Positions 5,888 through 13,905 of a stretch of 28,910 nucleotides of DNA are shown in pieces. Origin of the DNA: JAYFNU01 sp964460755 (GTDB lineage Bacteria > Bacillota > Clostridia > Oscillospirales > Ruminococcaceae). Location of the stretch: assembly GCA_964460755.1 (NCBI GenBank), contig CAYWQL010000019.1, forward strand, positions 1-28,910, read 5' to 3'. The notes beneath the pieces are model-generated. The model was not told the origin of the DNA. It made no database searches and saw only the letters and a list, made by a program, of their open reading frames with translations. Position numbers and translations under genes: made by a program. Within the stretch, counting starts at the first letter, position 1; every line of letters begins with the position of its first letter.

Positions 5888-7726
5888 TTATTTCTGATTG
5901 TAGTCCGCCGTATTCGAAAAGCCGTGGAATGCGGGATTCATATCACCGCGCTGGGGCACGCCCTGATTGGGTAAACCGACTTGAACATAAGGATTCGGTC
6001 TTTGTCCCTGGGGCATTCCCTGTTGGGGACGCGGGGGCATCTGCTGGGGCTGCTGAATGGGGCGTTGCTGCGGAGCAGGCTGTTGCTGCGGTCTTACGGG
6101 GTATCTCTGCTGTGCTTGATAGCCCTGGCCCTGATATGGCTGCTGCGGTCTTTGGGGCGCGTTTTGCGCCAGCTGAGGAGTCAGCTGAGGTCTTTGCTGA
6201 CCGTAAAGCTTATCAAAGGAGTTGACGTTCTGCTGCGGCATAGAAGGCGTTTGACGAGTGGGGTGAGCCGCGCCGCTGTTGACAGCACCCGCGTATTTTT
6301 TCTTGTACTCTTCAAACAGCGCGTTTGTCGTCGTATTAAGACTTTCAAGCTCGGATATTTTTCTCTTGTGTCCCGTTTCGATATTCTTAAGCTCGCTGAT
6401 TTGCTTATCCTTTATTTGAATTGCCTGTTCTTTGTCGTCAATCTGCCTGTCGCGAATAGATATCTCGGCGTTCTTTGCGGAAATAATTAAATCCTTTTCT
6501 TCCATCTCGCCGCAAATCTGCTGATATTCCTCAACCCTCGCTTGGATTTCCATGCTCTTGTCGGAAATAATCCTGTCTCGCTCGGAAAGCGCCTGATTAA
6601 TCATATCGATTTCGCGGTTCTTGTCGTCAACAACCCGCATCAGCGACGAGTTCTGCTGTGACGCCTCGTCAAGCTGCTGCGAAAGACTTCCGTTCTTCGC
6701 CATAAGCGCGTCGATTTCCTCGCTCTTGCCCGAAATTATGTTGCGAAGCTGTAAAAGCGCGTTTTTTGACTTGTTGAATTCAACCGCGTCGCTTTCGTAA
6801 TGCATTCTTATGTCGGAAAGCGCGGCGTTAAGTCTTCCGACCTCTTCGTCTCTTTTTGCGACTACGCTGTCAACCTCGGCGCGATGCTGTTTTTCAAGCT
6901 CGGCAAGCTTTTGATTAAACAGCGACTTTAACGCCTCGGTATCCTTTGAGTTCTTGTCGTTAAGGGCTCTTATTGCCTCGTTGCGCTCGTTCGTTACCCT
7001 TTCAAGCGCCTCTTGGTTATCCCTCGCAAGGCTGTTTATCTTGTTTTTCGCCTCAACGGTTATGCTCGAAAGCTTTTCATCAAACTCTGATTTCTGAACG
7101 CTTATTGCTTTATCGCACTCTGATTTTAAGCTTCTTGTCGTTTCTTCGCACTCTGATTTTAAGCTTCTTGTCGTTTCTTCGCATTCTGCTTTAAGCTTTG
7201 CGGTATTCTGCTCGTACTCGCTTGTTAGCTTTTCAACCGTTCCCTTATATTCCGCGCGAAGCGATTTAAGCTCTTCGTCGAGCGAAGTAATGGTAGCCTC
7301 GCACCTATGAATAAGCTCCTCATTTTTTTGGTACTTTTCCGTCGTTTCCTTGAGCTGTGCTACCGCGACGTTCTTTTCCGCTGTAACGCTCGCCAAAGCG
7401 CTTTCAAGGTCTTTTACGCGAACCTTCAGTTTGTTCGCTATATCAACGTGTCCAAGATTAGCGTTTTTTTCTGTCTTGAACTTTTCGACTATTTCAGTCA
7501 ATCTATGCTCGTAATCGCTGATTCTGTAAGACATATCGTTGTTCTGTCTCGACAGTTTTTCGATAATACTGCTTTGCTCTTCCTCTTTTTTGTTCGTTTC
7601 GTTAATTAATTCGTCAAGAAAGGAAGAAACCTCCTCCTTTTTGAAGCCAAAAAGCGACGTTTCAAACATATTATCCCTTTTATCAGATTTTTCGTTTGAG
7701 AATTCATTGTTAGAATAAACGCTCAA
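5888..7726 (-). CDS. DivIVA-like coiled-coil protein with Pro/Gln-rich tail
   Basis: This 612-aa protein has a short N-terminal segment resembling the DivIVA membrane-curvature motif (LFGFKKEEVSSFLDELI, about residues 25-41). Some 440 residues of charged coiled coil follow, then a disordered tail of about 124 residues rich in proline and glutamine. DivIVA-family proteins sit at curved membranes of septa and poles and recruit partners, so a scaffold role in division or polar growth is inferred. The start is TTG with a strong GGGGGTGAT 8 nt before it. An in-frame ATG at 7667-7669 with AAGGG is an alternative that keeps the DivIVA motif. It is the last gene of the ftsZ transcript, 20 nt after udp. 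An 11-residue unit is exactly duplicated inside the coil. Confidence 0.72.
   Translation of the reverse strand: MSVYSNNEFSNEKSDKRDNMFETSLFGFKKEEVSSFLDELINETNKKEEEQSSIIEKLSRQNNDMSYRISDYEHRLTEIVEKFKTEKNANLGHVDIANKLKVRVKDLESALASVTAEKNVAVAQLKETTEKYQKNEELIHRCEATITSLDEELKSLRAEYKGTVEKLTSEYEQNTAKLKAECEETTRSLKSECEETTRSLKSECDKAISVQKSEFDEKLSSITVEAKNKINSLARDNQEALERVTNERNEAIRALNDKNSKDTEALKSLFNQKLAELEKQHRAEVDSVVAKRDEEVGRLNAALSDIRMHYESDAVEFNKSKNALLQLRNIISGKSEEIDALMAKNGSLSQQLDEASQQNSSLMRVVDDKNREIDMINQALSERDRIISDKSMEIQARVEEYQQICGEMEEKDLIISAKNAEISIRDRQIDDKEQAIQIKDKQISELKNIETGHKRKISELESLNTTTNALFEEYKKKYAGAVNSGAAHPTRQTPSMPQQNVNSFDKLYGQQRPQLTPQLAQNAPQRPQQPYQGQGYQAQQRYPVRPQQQPAPQQRPIQQPQQMPPRPQQGMPQGQRPNPYVQVGLPNQGVPQRGDMNPAFHGFSNTADYNQK
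7117..7182 (-). repeat. Exact 33-bp tandem duplication inside the coiled-coil gene
   Basis: Two identical 33-bp units (7117-7149 and 7150-7182) are followed by a degenerate third copy. Each encodes the 11-residue unit ETTRSLKSECE. Eleven residues equal one hendecad, three turns of coiled coil, so the number of copies can change without breaking the coil register. Confidence 0.93.
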
Positions 7727-7746
7727 AACATCACCCCCACAGTTTT

Positions 7747-8520
7747 TTAGTCTCTCTTTATCAGTATCCGTACCGCTTCAATCGCCGTCTTAATAGCCAA
7801 TTCCGTATCGTGGTCGGACTTGTCTTTTATACCGGAATCGATTCGCTCTTGATTCCACACGCACAGCATAACCGCGCCCGCACGCGCGTGAAGTACAGCC
7901 GAAACAACAAATAGCGCCGCGGATTCCATTTCCGAAACAAGCGCTCCGCCCATTTTCCACGCGTTCCACTTATACATAAGCTCTTCGCCGACAGGCATTC
8001 TTTGCGGCTCGTGCTGTCCGTAAAATGAGTCTTTGCATTGAACTATTCCGACATGATACGGCGCGTTAAGGCTTTTTGCCGCTTCCTTTAACGCATATGT
8101 CACGTCAAGGTCGCCGACGGCGGGAAATTCGACGGGCATATACTCCTTTGAAGTACCCTCCATACGAACCGCACCGTTAACGATAACTATATCTCCGGGA
8201 ACGACCTCCATTTGCATACCGCCGCTTGTTCCGACGCGGATAAAGGTGTCAACGCCAAGCTTGCTTAACTCCTCAAGCATAATCGCCGTAGACGGTCCGC
8301 CGATTCCGTGACTTACAACAACGACCTTTTCTCCTTCAATGGAGCCGAGATAGCTGTTATATTCTCTGTTGTACGCAAGCGGTCTGCTGTCCTGCAAAAA
8401 AGCCGCAATTTTCGGAACACGCGCGGGGTCGCCGCACATTATGGCATATCTCGCGCCCTCAAGCTCGTCCTTAGAAAGGGCGATATGATACATCTTGCCG
8501 TTCTCGTCAGTAAGACCCAT
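7747..8520 (-). CDS. udp: Uridine phosphorylase
   Basis: This 257-aa protein belongs to the NP-I nucleoside phosphorylase family. It splits uridine with phosphate to uracil and ribose-1-phosphate for pyrimidine salvage. The phosphate site appears as CGDPARV near residues 29-35, the ribose-binding signature as SEMESAALF, and a QHEPQRM segment resembles the uracil-recognising Gln/Arg region of Udp. Another nucleoside specificity is possible, but the length and QxxxR region favour uridine. The ATG has AAGGA 7-8 nt upstream, inside the end of ftsZ, and starts 3 nt after the ftsZ stop. It is therefore part of the division operon, an unexpected place for a salvage enzyme. Confidence 0.85.
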   Translation of the reverse strand: MGLTDENGKMYHIALSKDELEGARYAIMCGDPARVPKIAAFLQDSRPLAYNREYNSYLGSIEGEKVVVVSHGIGGPSTAIMLEELSKLGVDTFIRVGTSGGMQMEVVPGDIVIVNGAVRMEGTSKEYMPVEFPAVGDLDVTYALKEAAKSLNAPYHVGIVQCKDSFYGQHEPQRMPVGEELMYKWNAWKMGGALVSEMESAALFVVSAVLHARAGAVMLCVWNQERIDSGIKDKSDHDTELAIKTAIEAVRILIKRD

Positions 8521-8523
8521 ACT

Positions 8524-9645
8524 TTAGTCCTTATTCGAAACATTCGGGTTTCTGTCTAATATTTTCATAAGCTCCGAAAGGTCGCTGTTGTCAATGACCG
8601 CTTCCTTTGAAGCGTCCGACATGGTAAACTCGCCACCGAAAATATCGTCGCCGGGATTAAAAACATAACTGCTTTTAGCTTCGCCGTTGCTGTCGAAGCC
8701 CGTAGCGATAACCGTTATAACCATCTCGTCGTTAAGCGCCTCGTCGAACGCCGCGCCCCAAATAATGTTCGCGTTCGGGTCTGCCGCGTTTGAAATCATC
8801 GAAGCCGCAAGCTCGACGTCGGAAAGGTCAATTTCGGGTGAAGCAGAAATATTGATAATAACGCCCTTTGCGCCGTTGATTGTAGTTTCAAGAAGCGGAC
8901 TGGAAATCGCAAGAGTTGCCGCCTGCTGCGCCTTCTCGCGCCCGGACGCTTGTCCGACGCCCATATGAGCGTAGCCCATATCACGCATAACCGAGCAAAC
9001 GTCGGCAAAATCAAGGTTAACGAAGCCGGGAACGTTAATTAACTCCGATACGCTTTGAACGCCCTGACGAAGAACATTGTCCGCCGCCTCGAATGCGTTG
9101 GCAAGCGTAATGCGCTCCTCGCTTATAAGCTTTAAGCGTTCGTTCGGAATTATTACAATCGAGTCGACGTGCTTTTTAAGCTCGTCAATTCCCGCCTCGG
9201 CAATCTTCATTTTATTTTTGCCTTCAAAGTTAAAGGGCTTTGTTACGATACCGACCGTAAGAATGCCCATTTCCTTTGCTATAGAAGCCACAACAGGAGC
9301 GGCACCCGTTCCCGTTCCGCCGCCCATTCCGGCAGTTACGAAAACCATATCGGTTCCCTTTAACGCGGCAATTATCTCGTCATGGCTTTCCTCCGCCGCC
9401 TTGCGGCCGACCTCGGGGTTTCCGCCTGCGCCCTGCCCCTTCGTCAGCTTTCCGCCAAGCTGGAGCTTAAGGCTTGCCTTATTGAAGCGAAGAATATGAC
9501 TATCGGTGTTCATTGCGATAAACTCGACGCCCTGTATGCCGCTTTGCACCATACGGTTGACTGCGTTTCCACCGCCGCCGCCGACGCCCACGACCTTTAT
9601 ATTTGTTCCATAAGGAATATCGTCAATCAAAGAAAAATTCGGCAC
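8524..9645 (-). CDS. ftsZ: Cell division GTPase FtsZ
   Basis: This 373-aa tubulin homologue polymerises into the Z-ring at midcell and recruits the septal machinery. The nucleotide-binding signature GGGTGTG is at residues 108-114. The early glycine-rich stretch VGVGGGGGNAVNRM is at about 19-32, and the catalytic T7 loop NLDFAD is at 210-215. The start is GTG (9643-9645) with AAGGAGG 7 nt upstream. The linker after the globular domain is short, and the C-terminal end reads LSELMKILDRNPN rather than the usual DIPxFLR-type peptide. The gene follows ftsQ after an 84-nt A/T-rich spacer that may hold an extra promoter, and is followed by udp. No ftsA is nearby. Confidence 0.98.
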   Translation of the reverse strand: MPNFSLIDDIPYGTNIKVVGVGGGGGNAVNRMVQSGIQGVEFIAMNTDSHILRFNKASLKLQLGGKLTKGQGAGGNPEVGRKAAEESHDEIIAALKGTDMVFVTAGMGGGTGTGAAPVVASIAKEMGILTVGIVTKPFNFEGKNKMKIAEAGIDELKKHVDSIVIIPNERLKLISEERITLANAFEAADNVLRQGVQSVSELINVPGFVNLDFADVCSVMRDMGYAHMGVGQASGREKAQQAATLAISSPLLETTINGAKGVIINISASPEIDLSDVELAASMISNAADPNANIIWGAAFDEALNDEMVITVIATGFDSNGEAKSSYVFNPGDDIFGGEFTMSDASKEAVIDNSDLSELMKILDRNPNVSNKD

Positions 9646-9695
9646 GAATAGTCCTCCTTCTTATTTATAAATACAATAATTTTATATATATTATT

Positions 9696-9724
9696 AATTT
9701 AACATACTTTGTTAGATTTTTCAA
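9696..9724 (-). promoter_or_regulatory. Possible internal promoter in front of ftsZ
   Basis: On the minus strand TTGAAA (9719-9724), a 17-nt spacer and TAAATT (9696-9701) lie in the 84-nt spacer between ftsQ and ftsZ, the largest gap inside the dcw operon. The -10 match is weak. Separate ftsZ promoters are common in other bacteria, which makes it plausible. Confidence 0.4.
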
Positions 9725-9729
9725 TGTCT

Positions 9730-10578
9730 TTAACTATCTTTTATTTCTTTTTCTTTTTCCGTTTCGGCTTTCGTCATTATCTTAGCCGGGAGCGCATATT
9801 CGTCCGATAAGGTGAGCGGTCCGCTCTTGTATGTCGCCTTGCTCGGAACCGATATATCAATATATCCCGTTTCGCCCTCGCCGATATTTTCGGTCACGAT
9901 TTTCGACAGCATCTTCATTTTATATTCCAGCTGACTCGCAGTTCCAATCATAACGAAAAACCGGTTGTCGTAGACTATCGAAAGATTAAGCTTGTCCGAA
10001 ACGTTAATCGCGGACGTGTTTTTCAGCATATCAAGCGAGTTCAGCGCGTCTACGACATATTGCAAATAGGTCGTTCCGTCATCTGAATATGCTTCAAGGG
10101 GCGCGCCCGTTTTGTCGCTCGCGGGGTTAAGCCCGTAAACCTCGGCAAAGCCCTCTCTGTTGGAGGTTGCCTGTTCCACAATTTTAAGCTTCGGAGTAAG
10201 AATCAAGTACCTATCGTTTTCAAGCGGCAAGGATAAAAAATCGTAAGCCTCGTAACAGTCAAGGGTTATCTTACCCGACAGGGTTCGCTTGACACTAACG
10301 CTTTCTATGTAAGGAAACTGCTTGCAAATCTTTCGTTCAACCGCCTTTTGTGAAAAGGCAAAAATATTGTTTCCGACCTTCAAGCCCGACGCCTCAATGA
10401 GTCCTTCGTCGGCATACGAGGTCACCTCGCCTGTCACCTCAATGCTCGAAATCGGAAAAAATACCGTCAGCGAAAGAACTACACAGGTTATAACCCCTAA
10501 AAGCACCAGCACGGTAAGTATTCTTCGTGAGCGACGAACGCGTATTTCTTTTTTTGTCTTTTTTATAGTCCTCGGCAT
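9730..10578 (-). CDS. ftsQ: Cell division protein FtsQ/DivIB
   Basis: This 282-aa bitopic membrane protein has a basic cytoplasmic N-terminus (KKTKKEIRVRRSRR) and one membrane segment (about residues 19-41). An extracytoplasmic POTRA domain begins at ISSIEVTGEVTSYADE, followed by the FtsQ beta domain. DivIB acts with FtsL and DivIC to activate septal peptidoglycan synthesis at the division site. The lysine- and glutamate-rich C-terminus (AETEKEKEIKDS) is variable in the family. It lies 17 nt after murG, in the usual murG-divIB-ftsZ order of Firmicutes. The ribosome binding site is weak, suggesting coupling to murG translation. Confidence 0.9.
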   Translation of the reverse strand: MPRTIKKTKKEIRVRRSRRILTVLVLLGVITCVVLSLTVFFPISSIEVTGEVTSYADEGLIEASGLKVGNNIFAFSQKAVERKICKQFPYIESVSVKRTLSGKITLDCYEAYDFLSLPLENDRYLILTPKLKIVEQATSNREGFAEVYGLNPASDKTGAPLEAYSDDGTTYLQYVVDALNSLDMLKNTSAINVSDKLNLSIVYDNRFFVMIGTASQLEYKMKMLSKIVTENIGEGETGYIDISVPSKATYKSGPLTLSDEYALPAKIMTKAETEKEKEIKDS

Positions 10579-10595
10579 TAATAAACTTCTCGCTT

Positions 10596-11717
10596 TTATT
10601 CTGTAAAGCCAACAAGCTTTACGATGTTTTCAAATATACGCTTTGACGAATTAGCGACAGCAAGGGAACGCGCGTTCACGCCCATAAGCCGAAGCCGCTG
10701 TTTATCCTTGATTAATTCCGCTATCTTCCTCGCAACCTCGTCGACGTCGATATCCTTTTCCTCAAAAACAAGGGCGGAGTCGGCGTTGACAAGAGTAAGC
10801 GCATTGAAATACTGATGATTTTCAGTAACATTCGGCGACGGAATTAAAACAGACGCCCGCCCCGCGGCGATAATTTCGCTTATCGTAATCGCCCCCGCGC
10901 GGGATATGATTATGTCTGAAGCGGCGTAGCACTCGGGCATATTGGTTATGTATTCCGAAACCCTTATGCTGTCGCTGTCCTTTATGCCATAGCTTTCTAA
11001 AAGCTTTGGAAATGATTCTGTCGCGTACTGCCCCATGGCGTGAATATGAAAGACGTTCTTATTGTCCTTGTTGAGAAGCATCAGTCGGGCGCTAATTTCG
11101 TTTATTGTCCGCGCGCCGAGCGAGCCACCGAAGGAAAGGATACAAACCCTGTCGCCTATCCCCCACTCCTTGCGAAGCTTATCCCTGTTCGCCGTGAAAA
11201 AATCAGCTTTAACTGGGTTTCCCGCGACAATACATTTATCCTTAAAGCCTATTCTCTTTGCCGCCTCCTCGTTGGCGACAAAAATTTTGTCAACGCTTTT
11301 CGCAAGAAGCTTTGTCGTAATTCCGGGAAAGGAGTTTTGCTCCTGAATTGCGGTTTTTATACCCATCTTCGCCGCCTTTTTAACGACGGGTCCGCTCACA
11401 TACCCTCCGCAACCGATAACCACGTCGGGACAAAATTCCTTAAAAAAACGTCCGCACTTTATCTGCGCTAATATCGCGCAGCGAACGGCGTTAAGGTTTT
11501 CTTTTATGCTCGACGGCTTGAAGGAGCGCTCGAAGCCGTGGGTTTCAAGCGGAATAAGCTTGTAGCCCGCGTTCTCGACGAGCTTTTTTTCCATTCCGTC
11601 CTCGCGTCCCATAAAAACAATCTCGGAGCCTTTAATATTCTCTTTTATCTCGTTTGCTATGGCGAGCGCGGGGTTAATGTGCCCCGCCGTACCACCCGCG
11701 GCAATGACAGCTCTCAT
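10596..11717 (-). CDS. murG: UDP-GlcNAc:lipid I N-acetylglucosaminyltransferase MurG
   Basis: This 373-aa GT28 glycosyltransferase converts lipid I to lipid II on the inner face of the membrane. The N-terminal glycine-rich motif is GGTAGHINPALAIA (about residues 8-21). The second donor-binding loop appears as FGGSLGAR, and the UDP-GlcNAc-binding region as ISRAGAITISEIIAAGRA and NHQYFNA. The start is ATG with AAGGAT about 7 nt upstream. It follows ftsW by 18 nt. Length is close to the usual 355-370 aa. Confidence 0.96.
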   Translation of the reverse strand: MRAVIAAGGTAGHINPALAIANEIKENIKGSEIVFMGREDGMEKKLVENAGYKLIPLETHGFERSFKPSSIKENLNAVRCAILAQIKCGRFFKEFCPDVVIGCGGYVSGPVVKKAAKMGIKTAIQEQNSFPGITTKLLAKSVDKIFVANEEAAKRIGFKDKCIVAGNPVKADFFTANRDKLRKEWGIGDRVCILSFGGSLGARTINEISARLMLLNKDNKNVFHIHAMGQYATESFPKLLESYGIKDSDSIRVSEYITNMPECYAASDIIISRAGAITISEIIAAGRASVLIPSPNVTENHQYFNALTLVNADSALVFEEKDIDVDEVARKIAELIKDKQRLRLMGVNARSLAVANSSKRIFENIVKLVGFTE

Positions 11718-11735
11718 AATGTTTATCCTTTATAT

Positions 11736-12875
11736 TCAAAGCTTTTTAATGGCCGAATAACGCGACACCGAAAGAAGCACGCCCACCTCTGCTAAAAGCA
11801 TAGCAAGAGAGGTTCCCCCTTGGCTAAAGAACGGAAGGCTGATACCCGTGTTTGGAATTGTCCCCGAAACAACGGCGATATTCAAAAATGCCTGCAGCCC
11901 GATTTGGGTTGTTATTCCAATCGCAAGAAGCGCGCCGAACTTGTCGTGGGCGTTCATAGCGATAGCGAAGCCGCGAAAAATAAAGACCAAAAAGAGGATT
12001 ATCACAAACAGAGCGCCGATATAACCAAGCTCTTCGCATATAATCGAGAAAATGAAATCATTTTGCGGTTCCGGAACATACAAATGCTTTTGACGCGAAT
12101 TTCCTAGTCCCAAGCCCATAAGTCCGCCCGAGCCGATAGCCAAAAGCGACTGGATAATCTGATGTCCCTTGTCGGTGGGGTCTTGGAAGGGGTCAATCCA
12201 CATATTAATGCGCGATAAGGCGTAATCGACTTTTTTTGAAAGCAGAACATATGCGGCGCCGGCAGGTATTATTATTACTGCCGAAAGCCCGAACCAGCGA
12301 AGCTTCGTCCCGCTGATAAACATAAGCACCATACCGACGAGTCCGATTAGGATAGTACCCGAAAGGTGTGGCTGTTTAATCATAATAATCGCGACTAAGC
12401 CAATTAAAATTAACGGCTGCAAAAAACCGTATTTAAACTCCTTCATCTTTTCAGGCTTAACCGAGCCGATATGTGCAAAAAGCAATATTATAGCAAACTT
12501 CGCGATTTCCGACGGCTGAAGAGTAAAGCCGCCAATAATAATCCACCGCCTCGAATTGTTGAGCGGGGGCATAAACAGCGTAACCACGAGAAGAAGCAGC
12601 GAAGCACCGTACAGCAGCCACGCGAATTTATGATAGACGTGATAATTAATTCTCGAAAGAACAAGCATTGCGACTATGCCGACGACGGCGAAAAGCGCCT
12701 GCTTTTTTATATAATGGTAGCTGTCGCCAAACATATACCATGCGTTCGCGAAGCTTGCCGAAAACATCATAATAAGTCCGAACACAACAAGAATAAGCGT
12801 GACGACCAAAAGAGGTGTGTCCATTCGCCGCGCCTTGTTTTCGTTTGTTTTGATGCTTTTCGCTTTTTCCGTCAT
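11736..12875 (-). CDS. ftsW: SEDS-family lipid II polymerase FtsW (SpoVE-like)
   Basis: This 379-aa polytopic membrane protein of the SEDS family polymerises lipid II into glycan strands together with a class B transpeptidase, here probably the SpoVD-like protein. About ten hydrophobic segments are visible, with family motifs such as SRRWIIIGGFTLQPSEIAKF and the later PEPQNDFIFSIICEELGYIG and GISLPFFSQGGTS. Clostridial clusters carry either FtsW or the sporulation paralogue SpoVE here, and sequence alone does not separate them. The start ATG at 12873-12875 follows CGGAG at good spacing. A longer frame would overlap mraY. It lies 10 nt after mraY, where murD would normally be. Confidence 0.93.
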   Translation of the reverse strand: MTEKAKSIKTNENKARRMDTPLLVVTLILVVFGLIMMFSASFANAWYMFGDSYHYIKKQALFAVVGIVAMLVLSRINYHVYHKFAWLLYGASLLLLVVTLFMPPLNNSRRWIIIGGFTLQPSEIAKFAIILLFAHIGSVKPEKMKEFKYGFLQPLILIGLVAIIMIKQPHLSGTILIGLVGMVLMFISGTKLRWFGLSAVIIIPAGAAYVLLSKKVDYALSRINMWIDPFQDPTDKGHQIIQSLLAIGSGGLMGLGLGNSRQKHLYVPEPQNDFIFSIICEELGYIGALFVIILFLVFIFRGFAIAMNAHDKFGALLAIGITTQIGLQAFLNIAVVSGTIPNTGISLPFFSQGGTSLAMLLAEVGVLLSVSRYSAIKKL

Positions 12876-12885
12876 ATTTTCTCCG

Positions 12886-13899
12886 TTACCTAACAAGCAC
12901 CGACCACACCGCAACGGCACAGCCGATTAACGTTACAAAACTGAATAATGCTACTATTTTGACCTCCGAATATCCGCTTAACTCAAAATGATGATGTATG
13001 GGGGTCATTTTGAAAAGGCGCTTGCCATGGGTCGCCTTAAAATAAGTCACCTGAATCATAACCGAGCCCGCCTCGCAAAGATAAACGATGCCGATAAGTA
13101 TCAGAAGAAACGGCATAGATATTCCGTAACCCATCGCGATAACAGCGCCGCCGAGGAACATCGAGCCTGTGTCGCCCATAAAGACCTTCGCGGGATAGAA
13201 GTTCCAAAGAATGAAGCCGATACAGCCGCCCGCAACCGCCGTTGCAAGAAGACTTGTGCCGACATAGCCCAAAAGCATTGAAATAACAATAAAGCCGAGA
13301 CATACCACGAAGGTTACCGACGAGGCAAGCCCGTCTATTCCGTCGGTCAAATTCACGGCGTTAACAAGCCCGATAATAAAAATAAAGGAAAGGATAAAAT
13401 ACCATATCCCTAAATCAAAGGTTCCGATAAAGGGAATGAACACATTTGTGTCGCAAGCGCCAAAGACGTACATAACATACAAATACAAACCGCAGACAAC
13501 CATTTGAAGAGCAATTTTCGCCTTTGCTGTAAGCCCAAGATTTCTCGTGTGAACAACCTTCATATAATCGTCAAGAAAACCTATAGCGCCGAAGCCGATG
13601 GCGGCGCCGAGTCCCGAAAAAAGTCTGACGTTTTCGGTCGTATACTGTTCGCTTAAAAACTGCGGCACTTCTAATATAAGGGTTATATATCCGACTATTA
13701 TCGCGACGACAGTACCGATAATGAACATTAAGCCGCCCATTGTCGGCGTTCCCTGCTTGGCCTTGTGCCAATTAGGACCTATCTCGTTAATAGTCTGACC
13801 GTATTTAAGCCTTTTTAGCCAAGGTATAATCCAAAAGCCCAATATAGAAGTAAGCCCGAAGCTTACGAGCGCCGTAATTAAAATTGCCGTTCTTTCCAT
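12886..13899 (-). CDS. mraY: Phospho-MurNAc-pentapeptide translocase MraY
   Basis: This 337-aa integral membrane enzyme transfers phospho-MurNAc-pentapeptide from its UDP carrier to undecaprenyl phosphate, making lipid I. Around ten membrane helices are apparent. Family motifs include KQGTPTMGG near the N-terminus, the catalytic acidic pair in FLDDYMK, the NAVNLTDGIDGLA loop, and the C-terminal PIHHHFELSG histidine motif. Length and motif order are normal. It starts 6 nt after murF and is followed at once by ftsW. Confidence 0.97.
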   Translation of the reverse strand: MERTAILITALVSFGLTSILGFWIIPWLKRLKYGQTINEIGPNWHKAKQGTPTMGGLMFIIGTVVAIIVGYITLILEVPQFLSEQYTTENVRLFSGLGAAIGFGAIGFLDDYMKVVHTRNLGLTAKAKIALQMVVCGLYLYVMYVFGACDTNVFIPFIGTFDLGIWYFILSFIFIIGLVNAVNLTDGIDGLASSVTFVVCLGFIVISMLLGYVGTSLLATAVAGGCIGFILWNFYPAKVFMGDTGSMFLGGAVIAMGYGISMPFLLILIGIVYLCEAGSVMIQVTYFKATHGKRLFKMTPIHHHFELSGYSEVKIVALFSFVTLIGCAVAVWSVLVR

Positions 13900-13905
13900 T
13901 GTGTT

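Noticed and set aside
5981..6490. 169-aa arginine/leucine-rich plus-strand frame
   Set aside because: It is the complement of the Pro/Gln-rich tail and coiled coil of the DivIVA-like gene. The composition is an artefact of the opposite reading.
7117..7200. CRISPR-like direct repeats
   Set aside because: The repeats are contiguous, in frame, and encode a coiled-coil hendecad, without spacers.
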